Source: Persicaria tinctoria
Lineage: Eukaryota > Streptophyta > Magnoliopsida > Caryophyllales > Polygonaceae
Direction of reading: 5' to 3'
Assembly (NCBI GenBank): GCA_037127255.1
Contig: JBANSL010000012.1
Location: 40,787,115-40,851,114 of the forward strand
Length of the DNA: 64,000 bases
Part shown: piece after piece, positions 1-16,145 of the stretch
Layout: each line of letters starts with the position of its first letter
How positions within the stretch are numbered: position 1 is the first letter of the stretch
Notes under the pieces: model-generated
Told to the model about the DNA's origin: nothing
Databases searched by the model: none
What the model saw: the letters and a program-made list of their open reading frames with translations, nothing else
Translations under genes and position numbers: made by a program

Positions 1-26
1 TTTCACCCCTAATTTCTCAATTACAG

Positions 27-3000
27 CTTTGGCAAGCCTTCGTGGGCATAAAGGCACGTCGGCAGGGAAATTACTACCAGGACTTGTTATCTCAAGAAAG
101 TTATTCTGTTTATAGCAAGAAGCAAGAAGAGAACAGCAGCCCTGAGCAAAACAAAGAAGATTTTATTTCTCATGAAAAATGCAAAGGACAGATAGAAAAG
201 GTGAATGAATGACTGTGTTGTATGAAATACTTGCATTTTAATCTTTTAAGAACAAATCTCATCAACAGTTCTTTAGCAGAATTTTTTTTGCATGTAATGC
301 AGGATCTACCCCGTACTTTCCCTGGTCATCCAGCTTTGGACGAAGATGGTAGGAATGCGTTGAGACGCTTACTTATAGCATATGCTAGGCATAATCCTTC
401 TGTTGGTTACTGTCAGGTACCTGATTTTTAATTTTGACATATTTCCTTATTCCTTCTCTCTCCTTTGATTGATGACTTGAAGCTAGGGAGGGTGTCTGCC
501 ACTCAGCCAGCCGCAGATAGGGACTATGGCTGACTAGGTCGATACAGTTAAAGCTGCTGTATCCAGTTTATAGATGGTCATCAGATTGCATAACACACTC
601 GATGAAATGTTTTTCATGAATAAAAATCCATACATATGAGATTATCAACTTACGGTTGGCCGTTGGTCTCACTTAGGTTGAATTAAGTTGCTCTTCAAGT
701 TGCAAGCTTAAGGGGTACTTCTATTTAATCAGTAGCAAGAAGCAATTTTCTGCTAGTTAGGTCTTTTACGTATTAGGAAATTGAATTTCTATATTAGTCT
801 TTTAATTTTGTAAGAAAAGAGTGTGAGACATGTAGCTGCTGGTTCTTGATGTCTTCAAGGTACTCTCCATGCCTTTAAAAGCCAATAATCCCTTTCTTAA
901 GTAGCTGAACCGTCAGTGTAATATTGCTATTACACCTGAAGTGTCATTGAAACCTTTTTTTGAATAACATGTTTTTTGGTCTCAACATGTTTTGAATAAA
1001 TGTTTAAAGAATATAAGAAGCCATCATAATTCTTCTTTGCCTCACCATTTTTTTCTGACATATTTTTTTTCAAAGTCTTCCAACATGATTATGTCCAAGT
1101 TTAGGCATCATATGCATGTTCCAATTTAAAACTCATTCATACAGATTGAACATGTACGCATATTTTAAAGTAAGCACAGTTTCATCAATTTGTAATTACG
1201 AGCATGCTGTCATATAAGTGGTATTAGACTATTAGTATTCAGTCATTACTTCTATCTTGATGACACTTTCTGGTCATATTGATTTGAGATCTTCATGTGT
1301 CTGACCTTCTAGAAAGCTTTCACTATTCCGTGCAAATGCTATCTGTATATCTGGCTGATCAGTGTGAGTAAATATTATCACCTTTCTATGTGCAGGCTAT
1401 GAATTTCTTTGCTGGTCTATTGTTGCTTCTAATGCCCGAGGAGAATGCCTTTTGGTATGTTATAAAATTCATTGTTGGTCTTTCTTTTTGATGCAATATA
1501 ATATCATTTTGATCCATATGCCTTAATGGTTGGATAACTTGGATTATAGTTTATGCAAATATAGTTCTGTCACCATGATGCCATGCCTTCATTGGCTTAA
1601 TTCACGTGACTCTTTCTGTTAGGACTCTCTTGGGTATCCTGGATGACTATTTTGACGGTTACTATTCAGAGGATATGATTGAATCTCAGGTGTGGTTACT
1701 GAGATATATTTGCATATTATGGTTTTGGATCTTGATTTGGCTCACATGATAGGTTACTCTGTTCCTTTTGTGCTTCATATCAGGTGGACCAGCTGGTTTT
1801 TGAGGACCTGGTCCGTGAAAGATTTCCAAAATTAGGTTGTTATCATTCTATTTTGATGGGGCTTTTGTTATCTTTTTATTTTAATCTTCATGTCTTTGCT
1901 GAAGCTGTCACGGACATAACTTTGATACAGTTAACCATCTGGATTACTTGGGAGTTCAGATTGCTTGGGTTACAGGACCATGGTTTCTTTCTATATTTAT
2001 GAACATTCTCCCATGGGAAAGTGGTATGGTTCTATGCTCTACTGTGTAAAATATTTCTTTAATTTGCATGCTGAATGTTCAGTTTGATTCTTTATAGAGT
2101 ATACCTTATTCTGACAAGGTGGTTTTTCCATCTGAGACCAGTTCTTCGAGTTTGGGATGTGCTTCTCTATGAAGGGAATCGTGTTATGCTTTTCAGAACA
2201 GCACTCGCATTGATGGAGTTGTATGGTACATCCCATTTAATTTCTCACCAATAGTTTTTAATTTGTCTATTGGACTATTCAAACTTGGGCGGGCCAACAT
2301 TTGACATGATACTCCTTATAAGCACAAATAATTACCTTATAAACACAACTAAGCTTTTTATAAACAATCATTAGATTGTGCCAAATGAAACCTAATGAGT
2401 AGTAGTCTTGCAATATATTCTTTTAAAATGTGGTAGTCCAAATATTGAGCTTGAAATGAAGTTTAATTGAGGATGGGACTGTGTTACTCAGTGTTTGCCA
2501 GTTTCTTACAGGACCTGCCTTAGTTACAACAAAGGATGCCGGAGATGCAGTAACCTTGCTTCAATCTCTAGCTGGCTCAACATTTGACAGCAGTCAGTTG
2601 GTTTTGACAGCTTGCATGGGATTTCGAAATGTGAATGAAGCCAGGTTAAAAGAATTAAGGGATAAACATCGGCCTGGTGTAATGGTAGCAATCGAAGAGA
2701 GATCAAAAGGACTTCATGCATTGAAAAATTCCAAGGGTCTTGCTTCTAAGCTGTATACTTTCAAGAACAATACTGCACCATCAATTATACTAACACATAA
2801 ATCAAAAATAGCTGATGAGGAAAGCAATGACGACACAACACATTTGGAATCTGGTTCCACCACTCCAGATGATTATCTTATCAGTCTAGCAGGAGATATT
2901 GACGTTGATCCTGGTTCAGATCTTCAGGAGCAGGTAGCTTTTCATCCTCTTTGACTTATTATGTTTTCTTTTGTCAGGAAGCATTAGGAGATCCTTTTCT

Positions 3001-6000
3001 TTTGATATCTTAAATTAATTTTTTTTAATGTCACGGTCATATTCATATAGGGTTTATTATTCTGTATTTTCTGTTGCTTTTTTGATGTAATCGACTGAGG
3101 TAGGTTTTAGTAAGAAAAATGACCTTTGAACAGGGATGGCATAATGCCACTGACATTGAGCAAATGCTTCATCAGTAGGGTTCATGAGTCAGTCCATAAG
3201 CCTTTGTGCTAGATCACATGTTCCAACCATTTTTATATGCCTATGTACGAATGATCACCCCTATAAAGTCTGCACAGTCATGCTAGTTAGTGCTGAATCC
3301 CATCTCTGATCTGTTATTTCTTCATTTGTTGGATATACATAATATGAATTTTTACTTCTATGATCTTCTTATTTTCTTGATCATCATATTTATACAGGTA
3401 ATTTGGTTGAAGGTTGAGTTATGCAAATTGATCGAGGAGAAAAGTTCTGCTGAATTAAGGTAATTTTAAAGAGCGCAGCCCCTTTCATAAAAGGGATATA
3501 TTTTTTGATGCATTGTTTCTTGTCTAGAAGTCTGCACCGGATACAACAAAGTCCTAGAACTATCAGACAACCAATACGAAGAGTTGTCTTCAAGTTGTTA
3601 GAGGAGGAGTATAATTTCAAGTATTTATAGGAGAAGAAAATAACTACCAAACTGCAGTTAATAAGGAAGATATCTGCGCTACATGTCTAACTCTTGTTAC
3701 ACACAAACAATCCCCAAATTCAAAGAATATATAGTTCTCTCTCCTAACCCTTGTGGGAAACTAATTATTAGTCTAATATAAAGACTTTCCAACACACATG
3801 AGTGTGAAATCTTGAAGGACTCATTCGAGATGAAAATGTGGTTAACATATTGATCTGTGGGTCTTGTAGCGATAACTTATAGTTAAGTGAATTTTGTCTG
3901 AACTTCGTAGCAGTGGTACTCACACTTGAATAGTTGAGTGATAAGTATTGGATATCTGTCAAGGATTTAAATCTTTACAATAGATTTTTTATATACAATT
4001 TGATAAAAAAAAATTTGTTATTTCTCTGATTTTTAACAACTTGTATGGTTGTCATTTTCCCTTCTAACTTTGGACACCAGAGCTGAGGAGCTTGAGATGG
4101 CACTGGTGGAGATGGTCAAGCAAGATAATCGCCGACAATTAAGTACAAGGGTTTGTTCTTATAACTCGAGGAAAAACATCAGTATTTTCAAATAATGCAA
4201 ATTAAAATTTTGAAGCAAGAGACTAATAGAGCTTCATTCTTGTCTGCCTCATCAAAAAATTCTCGTGATACCAAAAATCCAAATTTTCAATTGAATGTGT
4301 CAAATGTGGGTTACTCATGATATTTCCACTCCATATGCCATCCTATGATTCTCCACTGAGTTGGTTGTGTAAACAGAGTAATATATTTGGTCTTTGTCAT
4401 ATCAAATCTGTACAGAATCTAATTTGGACAACTGCAAGGACATGAACTATAAAAAGTTTGAGCGATGGCAAATAGGGTCATGTCTCATATGATATTAAAC
4501 AGAGATCAAGAAGCTGATTTGTGAACATTTACCTTGGAGATTTCAAAATTTTGATGTGTGTATGTATGATATGTTGTGTGTGTATTTACTATAAGTTTGT
4601 GCCTGTGAGCACAGGTTAAGCAGCTTGAACAGGAAGCCTTGGGTCTTAACCATGCCCTTTCTTTCAAGCAGGAGCAAGAACGAGCAATGCTCCAGGTGAT
4701 CAATACATTCTTTTAGCTGAATATTTTCCAGCTCCAGAGTCACCCCGTGCTGTATATATGATTGTGACTGCTGTATATATGCTTATGGCTGCTTTATTGT
4801 GCATCTCAGGTTCTTATGAGGGTGGAGCAAGAACAAAAAGTAACAGAAGATGGTCGTAGATATGCTGAGCAAGATGCATCAGCGCAGAGACATGCTGCTG
4901 AAGTTCTCCAGGTTTGACTCCAACTCTTGGTCTTGTAAAGGTGTTGCTAAATTCTGTAATTAAATTCAGTTTGTTGTATTGATTTATTTTCAGTTCTGAG
5001 TTGCACTTGTGTCAAAACATAACACATGCCACATTTTATGCCACATTTTAGCAAGTTTTTTTTTTCTCCCAACCTTAAAAAGTTTTCAACATAACTACAA
5101 TTTTTTTCTTCTCAAAGGAATGTTGCATAACAGTTAAGAAGTGAAGACAACTACTAATTAAGCCCTCCCTCCCTCCTTCCCATTACCAGATATGAAATCC
5201 TGGGAGCTAGGAGGAAATTCCTTCTCATTACAAGATAAGAATCAGCTCATCTTTTCACATGAGCAAGACAGAGTGAAACATTGCACAATGTTTCACATAA
5301 CCTTCCCATGCCAAACACCCTTATGACAAGCTTTTCACTTTTTATAAGCTTGTGCCAGACACATCCTTTATATCTTGAAATATTCTAAGAAGTTTAAAAT
5401 ATGATAAGATGTATAGTTTGAATGTTTGATGGGAAACATTTAGCATCAATACCAAATATGGCCTAGATGTACTAACATTTGACTCAACTGCAACTATTAT
5501 CTGCATTGATCAAAAGCATTGTGTTTCACCACATTGAAGGGTTACTTAACCATAGTTATTAAAATCTCGAACCTGACCTTACATTTCTGAGAAGTTAACC
5601 TTAAAATTCTTTGATCCAGGTATCGTTGATTCATAGTAGTATTTCCTTGTTACCTATTTCTTGGTCTTCTTTTATTGTGTCTTGCTTTTATCGCTTCAAT
5701 AAACTGAAATTAATTATTTTTATCATAGTGAAGAAACCTTGTACAGTTTTTTAGGGCTGAAAACTATTCATAGGCTTAGGCTTATCCCTTGAGCATGCAT
5801 TCATGATTTAGAAACTGTAGAATTGCAACTATTGTCCCTTTCAATAGGAGCTACCTTCAACAGAAATTATATGAACGTTGAACTTGTCTTTTATATTAGG
5901 ATAAGTATGAAGAAGCTTTGGCTTCACTTGCTGAAATGGAAAAAAGAGCCATAATGGCGGAATCAATGTTGGATGCGACCTTGCAATACCAGTCTGGCCA

Positions 6001-7604
6001 AGTTAAAGCACAAGCTTCTCCGAGGTATACAGCTTTACAATTGACATTTGGTACAGTACTGGAACTTGATCTGTTGAGCAAATTTGGGCTCATTTTTCTG
6101 TATTATGCAACCAAGGTTAATGCAATAGTTTATTCTTCATTTGTATCTGAGTAGCTCAATGAGTTCAGCTAAATCTTTTTTTTATTGTGTGTTTTAACAA
6201 GCCAGTTCGCTGATTAACCTCTTAGATTCTAGATTACATTGCGTGTTTTACATTGAGTTTGAACACCCAGACAGTCCAACGAGATTGACGAGAAGAAATT
6301 CTGAAACCACCATTTTGATGCACAAGTATGAAAAAGAGCTCCCAGTTTCACATAATGCCAAATCCCAAGCAACTCGCAGGTCCCAAATTCGAACATAACT
6401 AATCCTAATTATTAGAAATCTGGGTCATGGTTGTAGAGTTTTTTACGTTCTTTTATAAATCTTATATCCAACATTATTTGTAGGGGATCAAATGTAACCA
6501 TTTCTTCCTTTTATGGATGCCTAGTATGAATATTTTAACATTATAAGCTGGGAGGAAAACTGGAATTTTGTGTATTTTAAAGTTCTACACATTTCAATAG
6601 TTGCTTTACTTACACTATGTTTCTCACACCATTTATATTGCAGGTCTGTTCAAAATGATTCACCAGGTGGACGAAGCAACCATGAAGATGCATCAGAAAT
6701 ACCTGCCAGGAAAGTTGGTTTGCTGTCAAGACCATTTGGACTTGGGTGGGGAGACAGAAACAAGGTATTGTGAAATTCTTCTGTAGTTGCAATGCAAATG
6801 TGCAGTACTGCAGTTTACTCCTGCTATTTTTAATTACTCTAGCCTCTAGGTAACTTCTAGCCAATTATGCTGTGGCTTGTATTCTGGAAAGAATATTTAG
6901 CATTAGAACTCGCATTTCTTCCATTTTTAGCAAATGTAGTGTCAGTTGTGCATTCAAATATTAAATACACACCTTGATAGGGTCTAGTGATCACTTACAG
7001 CATGGCAATTGTGCACTCAAGCATTGAATGTACATGTTGGTAGGTTATATTGATCACTTTTATGCATCCCCTTAATCAGCATATAGCTTGAAGCTAAAGA
7101 AAGTTACGTTGCATCTGTTGCAGCCTCCTTTGTCTGGGTGTTGCCGGGGATGGGGTAGGATCATGAAAAGAACAATGAAACAATGCAATGATACTGTGTC
7201 CCTGGATTGGCCTTACCCTTTATGACTGAAACCTGTCTGGAGAACTGTGGATGCATATTTGAGTTCCATACTTCATTTGTAATTTAAGAGTACAAGATGT
7301 CACAAGACACACTCAGTTTAACTACACAATGCAATGATAATGTATCCCTGGATTTGCCTAAAACTGTTTGACTGACACAAAGAGAGTGACAGCAAACCAA
7401 CTGCTTCTTCACTTGGCAGCAATTTTTTCATCATTTTTTCTGTATATTGTGCTGCAGTTGTTAATTGACAATCATTTGGCTTGTTTCAAGGAAAAACCCA
7501 TAAATACGGAAGAGCTCAACGAGGCAAAGACTCCAACTGAAAAGGTGCCCAATGAAGCCGTGCAACAGAAAGAAACCAACGGCGTTGACAAGCATGAACA
7601 ATAG
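27..7604 (+). CDS. TBC-domain Rab GTPase-activating protein, 5' partial, 16 exons
   Basis: Sixteen exons join in one open frame (614 residues): 27-200, 303-416, 1396-1454, 1623-1689, 1784-1835, 1931-2023, 2142-2225, 2512-2933, 3398-3459, 4081-4150, 4615-4695, 4810-4911, 5900-6024, 6275-6379, 6644-6764, 7491-7604; all junctions are GT-AG and phase-consistent. Residues 1 to about 215 are most of a TBC domain, which accelerates GTP hydrolysis by Rab GTPases in membrane traffic. Both catalytic fingers are present: IEKDLPR (IxxDxxR, arginine finger, residues 56-62, across the exon 1/2 junction) and YCQ (glutamine finger, 94-96). A linker follows, then about 190 residues of charged Glu/Gln/Lys/Ala-rich sequence that should form a coiled coil, then a basic RPFGLGWGDRNK patch near the C-terminus. 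This architecture matches plant EVI5-like or TBC1D8-like proteins. The start and N-terminus lie upstream of the window. The last acceptor (7491) is the least certain. No lesion was seen, so the gene is probably functional. Confidence 0.9.
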
Positions 7605-8092
7605 TAACCAACCAAAGGCTGAACATAGGGACTGTTGTTGCATTACCCCCACGAATCTGCCGAAAACCACTAAACCAACATAGTGCTGCTGACAAGAGAT
7701 CCCAGTATGGTTCTATGGCATAAGTGCATAACCCGAGTTCCTTTGATTGCATTCTTTCATAGATGTAGTACATAAATGTCTTTTCTTCGTCATTTGTTTG
7801 TTGATAAATTAATAGCAATAGCTGACTGAAGTATATAGGTTTTGAAATGATTCCATAAAGGATGGATGAGAAACCGCAACAAGAAGCGTTTCTCGGATTT
7901 ACTAAATGCAAAAAATCCCATCTTGGAAACCGCAACAAGAAGCGTTTCTCGGAGCATCCGCATCCCTGCAACCCAACAGATTCCTTATTTTCAATTTTTA
8001 TCACTTTCTCTTTCCTTTATCCTTTTAACCCATTATACTTTTTCACTCACATCCCTACAACTCATAAGGGTTCCTTAATCCTTTTTTGGCAT
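7605..8092 (+). other. 3' flank/UTR of the TBC gene with a short direct duplication
   Basis: Non-coding sequence after the TBC stop codon. A 28-bp segment is present twice, at 7870-7897 and 7926-7953 (core CCGCAACAAGAAGCGTTTCT), separated by 28 bp. Further on, 7955-8070 is pyrimidine-rich. No polyadenylation site could be fixed with confidence. The duplication may be a small rearrangement or the edge of an unrecognised MITE. Confidence 0.5.
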
Positions 8093-8179
8093 AATCGACT
8101 ATATACTCATAGAAAGTTGTTTAATTTTTAATATACCTATTGAAATTTGACAATTGGTTATACACCCATTGAAATCTAA

Positions 8180-8940
8180 GACCATCAACAACAAAGAGTC
8201 ACACGAATCAAAACTCATTTCATCCACAACAGAGAGTCGTGCGAATCAAAACTCACTTTACACTTTTTTATATTTATTAAGCTAAATGCTGATTTATTTT
8301 ACTTGAAATTTTTTGTTAATGATATTATTAATATTAATGTTAATATTAATGTTAATGTTAATATTAATATTAATGCGTATGTTTAAAATAAAAAGACACA
8401 CAATTAAATTTTAAAATATTTTATTAAATTGATAAGCTGGAAAAACACGTAAACAAAAAAATTACACAACTTAAACCTGCAAATAACATATTAAATTTTA
8501 AACAACACACACTCGTAGTGGCTTCGGTAAATTTATTTTGAAACTTATGTATTTTATGGATTAAGTTTATGTTGAATTAATAAGTTAATGTTGTTCGTGA
8601 CTACAAATCTTTAAGACAGGTTAAAATTAGTGAAATTTTTTTTTCCCCCAAATATATGCCAAATGGGTGTCATTGGATAGAGAAAAATAAATCCTATTCA
8701 ATTTTTTTTTTAAATAATAATTTTATTTAACGAATAAATGTGGGGTTTTAATTTAATTAAAACTTCCCTAACAAGTGGCATGTTTCTATTGGGTGGCACA
8801 AAAAAAAAGGAAATCCGGATGAGCCGGATCAAATGCGAGCGTTTTTCACCCCGAATAAAAAAGAATCAAAATACTCTCTCTCCTCTTTTGATGATGTGGC
8901 ACCTTCAATTGAGCCGTGCGGCTCTCCGTTGCCGATGGTC
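8180..8940. mobile_element. MITE with about 32-bp decayed terminal inverted repeats
   Basis: The left end starts GACCATCAACAACAAAGAGT (8180-8211); the reverse complement of 8909-8940 starts GACCATCGGCAACGGAGAGC. Eight of 32 positions differ and seven of those are A/G or C/T changes, as expected from decay of methylated CpG. The left arm is partly repeated at 8222-8257. Flanks are TAA (left) and CAA (right), possibly a worn 3-bp PIF/Harbinger-type target duplication. The interior is AT-rich and non-coding. Confidence 0.55.
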
Positions 8941-9562
8941 CAAAGTTCTTGTCAAATTGCCCAAGATAAGATATTTTGTTCAAAAAATAAAGTTTTATTC
9001 CATCTTTCCAAAAAAGAATTATAATAATTATTCAATTTTTTTTATTCTTCTCATTTCCATCTCTCAAGTTTCAAACCCTAAAACAAATTGGCCATACGTT
9101 TGTTTCTTCCTGCTGTTAATTCACTTCAATCATTAAGGTATGTAATTAGTTGTCAATTTTTTCAATCAATTATAGCCTACTCGATCACACACACATCCTT
9201 TTAGTATTAGTTTCAGTTTTTTTTTTTAAAATTTTGATATTGTATACAATGCACTCAAATCAAAAGTAGTGTTCTTGAATCAACTTATAAATTTCTTATT
9301 TGATAGGTTTATCACATTCTCAATGCAACATCACCATGGATATTAATCAAGATAAATTCCGCTCTTTTGTTTTGATATTACGTTGAAATCTTCAATTCAA
9401 TTGTTTTAAGGAGTCAATTATTGTGAAATTAATTGAGGATTGAATATTGGGGAATTTTGCAAAACGTCCAAAAAAAGATGTCTCAATTAGTGATTTGTCC
9501 ACACTTTGGGACAAAATGGTGAAATGTCCATTCCCTTCCCAAGTTTTTTTTTTACATTTTAC

Positions 9563-9822
9563 CGTGCAAATATAAGAATGTTGTGCATGTGCAAATATAA
9601 CCGTAAATTGTGCAAATATGACCCAAGTCTAGTTTTTTTTTGTGTCAATACATTTCGACGTGCAAATATAACCGTACGTTGTGCTTGTACAAATATAATC
9701 GTATGTTGTGCAAATATAACATTTTGTTGTGCGAATGTAATATATATTTTTTTTCTTTTTTTTTTTCGTTTCAGCATTTTTTCGTTGTGCAAATATAACT
9801 TTACGTTGTGTACATATAACAA
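9563..9822 (+). repeat. Degenerate GTGCAAATATAACCGTA repeats
   Basis: At least nine imperfect copies of GTGCAAATATAA(C), at about 9563, 9589, 9608, 9660, 9684, 9707, 9731, 9786 and 9808, many followed by CGTA(C/T)GTT. Typical spacing is 20-26 bp, broken by T-rich runs. It looks like a subterminal or internal repeat of the surrounding transposon. Confidence 0.7.
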
Positions 9823-10069
9823 AAATTACATCTTCAACCTCGTACAATCCCTGACCAAAGTTTTCGCTCGGATTCTCGGATCCAGTGACTGTTCACTTTC
9901 TCCCTCATTTGTTACCAGAAGATCTGAGATCTCGGAAGTCGGAGATCTGTCGGATTTGAGCACAACACAGATCTCCACCGGTCGCTCCCTCGCTCGCTTG
10001 CTCCGGCCGCTCGCTCGCTCTGTCCTCGCACACACACACCCTCGACCTCGCTCACTCGATTCGACGTCT

Positions 10070-10250
10070 CAGATCTGAATCAGATCCATCAGATCTGGCC
10101 GCCTCCGGCAGCCTCGACCTCCTCCGCTCGATCTCGCCGCCCCTTTCCCAGATCTGAATCAGATCCGCCAGATCTAGCCGCCTCCGGTGCCCTCGACCTC
10201 GTTCCCTCGATCTCGCCGCCACTTTCGCAGATCTGAATCAGATTTGGCCG
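10070..10250 (+). repeat. 79-bp GC-rich tandem repeat, just over two copies
   Basis: Units start with CAGATCTGAATCAGAT at 10070, 10149 and 10228 (period 79) and continue with GCCGCCTCCGG and CTCGATCTCGCCGCC. It lies inside the GC-rich captured block of the 8093-10522 element. No protein family was recognised. Confidence 0.8.
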
Positions 10251-10547
10251 CTTCTTGCTCGCTGCTGGATTGGCAGACTCCACCGGCATCACCGTCATCA
10301 TCTTCGATTTCATCGCTCTCGTCTTCGCCGTTGGAGGGAGGGAGGAGGGTGCCAGAGATGGTGACGTAGCCGTACTTAGCCTTTTCATTTGTCATTTAAA
10401 AGAAAAATATGTTATTGGGCAATTTAACAAGATCTTTGTGTTTTAATGGGTATATAGCCTATTGTCAAATTTCAATAGGTATATTAACAATTAAACAACT
10501 TTCTAGGGGTATATAGCTGATTAGGCCTTTGTTTATTGACTAGGAGC

Positions 10548-10768
10548 TGGTTTGGTTGACAACCCAAAAATCAATAAAGTAGGACAAATTTATGTGTTTT
10601 GTTGATATTTTTTTAAATTAAAAAACACATAAATTTAACTTCCCAAATGGAGAAAGTTCACATACCTAGTTCCCTAGGTAAGTTCAACTTTCATCATTTT
10701 GTATTTGGAAATTTCCAATTCCTCTTTTAATCCTCTAAAGTAAAAAAAAAAAAATCAACCAAACACAT
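10548..10768. mobile_element. Possible small hAT-like MITE
   Basis: GGTTTGGTTGAC near 10550 and TCAACCAAACAC near 10755 form a short inverted pair around an AT-rich 200-bp core. Ends of the GTTTGGTTG type are common in plant MITEs. No clear target duplication was found. Confidence 0.35.
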
Positions 10769-10959
10769 TTTCACAATTCTCATCAATTGGACTTCCCGGG
10801 AATTCAATTATGATGAAGTAACTTTCCGAGAATTTCAATTCCCACATTTAATCAAATGAACCCTGAATCGTTTTACAAGATATTTTGACAGGATCTTAGA
10901 TCTCTAAATGTATTGACAAGTTCGGTGTAGTCTATTAGTAAGGTAAACGCATTTACTGT

Positions 10960-12127
10960 ACCGCATAGTAATGTCGTATTTGAAGTTGATCAACTTTGTG
11001 ATGAACGTTCGATTTATTGTTTTACAACACACCTCCTTAAAATTTTTGGAAGAAAAAAAACACGACGTTATACACACGTCCACAACTTCCAATTTCACGT
11101 TATAATCCAGAGAGTCTAATGGGTTCGATTGGTCATGGCCTTGTTTAACGTCCAATTGGATGTTACAAACAATGTCTTTATGTAACATTGCTTAGCGTTG
11201 AACATGACATTGTATATATACTTGGATTACATAGTTCAAAAATGTTGTAAAACGTTGTATCAGCCGTTTGAAAACGTCCAATTGGACGTTGCTCGTTGGA
11301 TTTTCGAAAACAAAAACCATCGATGTCCCCCCCCCCCCCTTCCATTGTAGTTATGATTTATTGGTCACCATTTTTAATTCCCATCAGATAAAGAGCAGTT
11401 GTAAAGTTGTAAAATTTCGAAAAACTATAATAACAATAGTTGTCAAACTAATTACATTCAGGGGTGAGTATTGTTGTTAGGGGTGAGTATTGAGAAGGTT
11501 ACAGGAATCACATTCAATACTCACCACCTAACTGAGCAGGTAGATAACAATTGCAATATGATCTTCGATACCCCATTAGATAAAAGAGAAGTTATAAGGT
11601 TGTAAGATTTCGAATAACCATGATAATAAAAGTTGTCAAACTAACTGCTTATAAAGGGATGATTATTGAGAAGATTACACGAACCACATTCAATGCTCAC
11701 CGCCAAAATGAACAGGTAGATAACAATAATATTCACATTGTGAAAATGATGTCATTGCTTGATATTTACAACAGAGAAAAACCATAACATCACATTAGGC
11801 TTTACAAACGTGTATTGTTGGACCGCAAAGTCCAATACGACGTTGCATTGTAGTAATTCAAAATTTGAATTATGCTTACAACATTCAATCGAACATTGTG
11901 AACAAGGTGGCTTAGAATTCAAATTTTACAATGTCTAATTAGACGTTATTAGTTTCAACATTACAACGTCGTATTTGATGTTGGGCTTGCTATCCTTCAA
12001 TCATATAACATCAAAACATACATTGTCCTACCACCATAACGCCACCAACACACGGAGCAAGAGACCTAGCCGTGCGATAGCCTCAAGGGGGGAGAGAGAG
12101 AGAGTGGACGAAGGCAACGACGATGGT
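10960..12127. repeat. Region of repeated ACGTC/GACGT palindromic motifs, split by a hAT insertion
   Basis: Motifs such as AACGTCCAATTGGACGTT (about 11272), AACGTCCAATTGGATGTT (about 11149), CAATACGACGTTG (about 11833), GTCTAATTAGACGTTA (about 11931) and AACGTCGTATTTGATGTT (about 11967) recur in both orientations over 1 kb. This resembles the subterminal repeats of a CACTA or other DNA transposon. The same unit resumes at 15838 after the hAT element, where 15838-16080 is GC-rich. No transposase or clear ends were found. Confidence 0.45.
11380..11733 (+). repeat. Imperfect tandem duplication of about 165-180 bp
   Basis: 11380-11557 and 11572-11733 align along their length: both contain AGATAAA..AG, TTGTCAAACTAA, TATTGAGAAG.TTACA, CACATTCAAT.CTCACC and CAGGTAGATAACAA in the same order. 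The first copy has an extra internal duplication of GGGGTGAGTATTG. Confidence 0.8.
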
Positions 12128-12144
12128 TAGAGCTGGCAAAATCT

Positions 12145-12395
12145 GACCCGACCCGAGAAACCCGACCGACCGACCCGACCCGAAACCCGACCAAACCCGA
12201 AAATTTAGTGTTATGCATAACCCGAACCCGAAACCGAGCCCGGCCGACTTTGACCCGAAACCCGAAGTTACCCGAATACAGACAAACCCGACTCAACCCG
12301 GATCCGACTCAAATCAGACCCGACCCGAATTCCAACCCGACCCGACACCCAACCCGACCCGACTCCCAACTGACCCGACCCCCAACTCGACTCAA
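12145..12395. repeat. CCCGACCCGAA subterminal repeats, left end of hAT
   Basis: Dense degenerate copies of ACCCGA and CCCGACCCGA on the plus strand. They read as Gly-Ser-Arg-Val runs in translation, which is an artefact of the repeat and not a protein. Matched by similar repeats at the other end (15600-15825). Confidence 0.85.
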
Positions 12396-12412
12396 ATATC
12401 CTTGAGTATAGA

Positions 12413-15599
<3,187 letters not shown>

Positions 15600-15825
15600 A
15601 GGGACCGACCCGAAACCCGAATGAGACCGACCCGATTCTGACCGAAAACTTGAATGGGTCCAACCCGATTCTGACCGAAACCCGACCAATATGAATTTCG
15701 TTTTGACCGAATCCGACCCAACCCGACCCGAACAAGTCCGACACATAAATTTTGACCGAGTTGACCCGACTCATCAGTGACCCGACCCGAATGCGATCGA
15801 CCCGAACCCGACCGGATAACCCGAA
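15600..15825. repeat. CCCGACC(C/G)AA subterminal repeats, right end of hAT
   Basis: Degenerate copies of GACCGACCCGA and CCCGATTCTGACCGAAA run up to the right inverted end at 15826-15837. They mirror the repeats at 12145-12395. Confidence 0.85.
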
Positions 15826-16145
15826 TTGCCAGCTTTAACGATGGTGCTCGGAGGAGGCGGTCAGCAAGGGCGAAGGCAACTCCGAGATGGAGGGGCGGTG
15901 GTGTGAGGGGGAGGGGTAGTGGTCCGGCTAGGGGCGGCTGCGTGACTGGCTCGGCGACGATCGACTAGGTGGCTCCGGTGAGGGGAGGTGGAGTTGCGGG
16001 AGGTGTGAGAGGGAGGAGCACTCGTTCTCCCGCTACTGGGGAGGTGGCTCCGTGACAGAGGGAAATTGTTGTTGTTCATGTCAAATATATTATATAAGGA
16101 AAAAAAAGGGTGTTGATATATACACCGCAAATGACGATTAAGGAT

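Larger units (their letters stand above)
8093..10522. mobile_element. DNA transposon with 83-bp inverted ends (MULE-like, possible Pack-MULE)
   Basis: 8093-8175 and the reverse complement of 10440-10522 align without gaps over 83 bp with about 10 mismatches; both begin AATC..CTATATAC and share TTTAAT.TTAATATACCTA. The 2.4 kb between them has no transposase. It holds a MITE (8180-8940), a stretch resembling a captured 5' exon (about 9041-9137, ending AAG/GTATGT), a GTGCAAATATAA repeat tract, and a GC-rich block (9850-10370) unlike its AT-rich surroundings. The GC block is open on the minus strand (10395-10174, coding an acidic low-complexity peptide) but matches no family I know. Long inverted ends around gene-like pieces are the hallmark of Pack-MULEs. 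No target duplication was recognised, so the superfamily is an inference. Confidence 0.65.
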
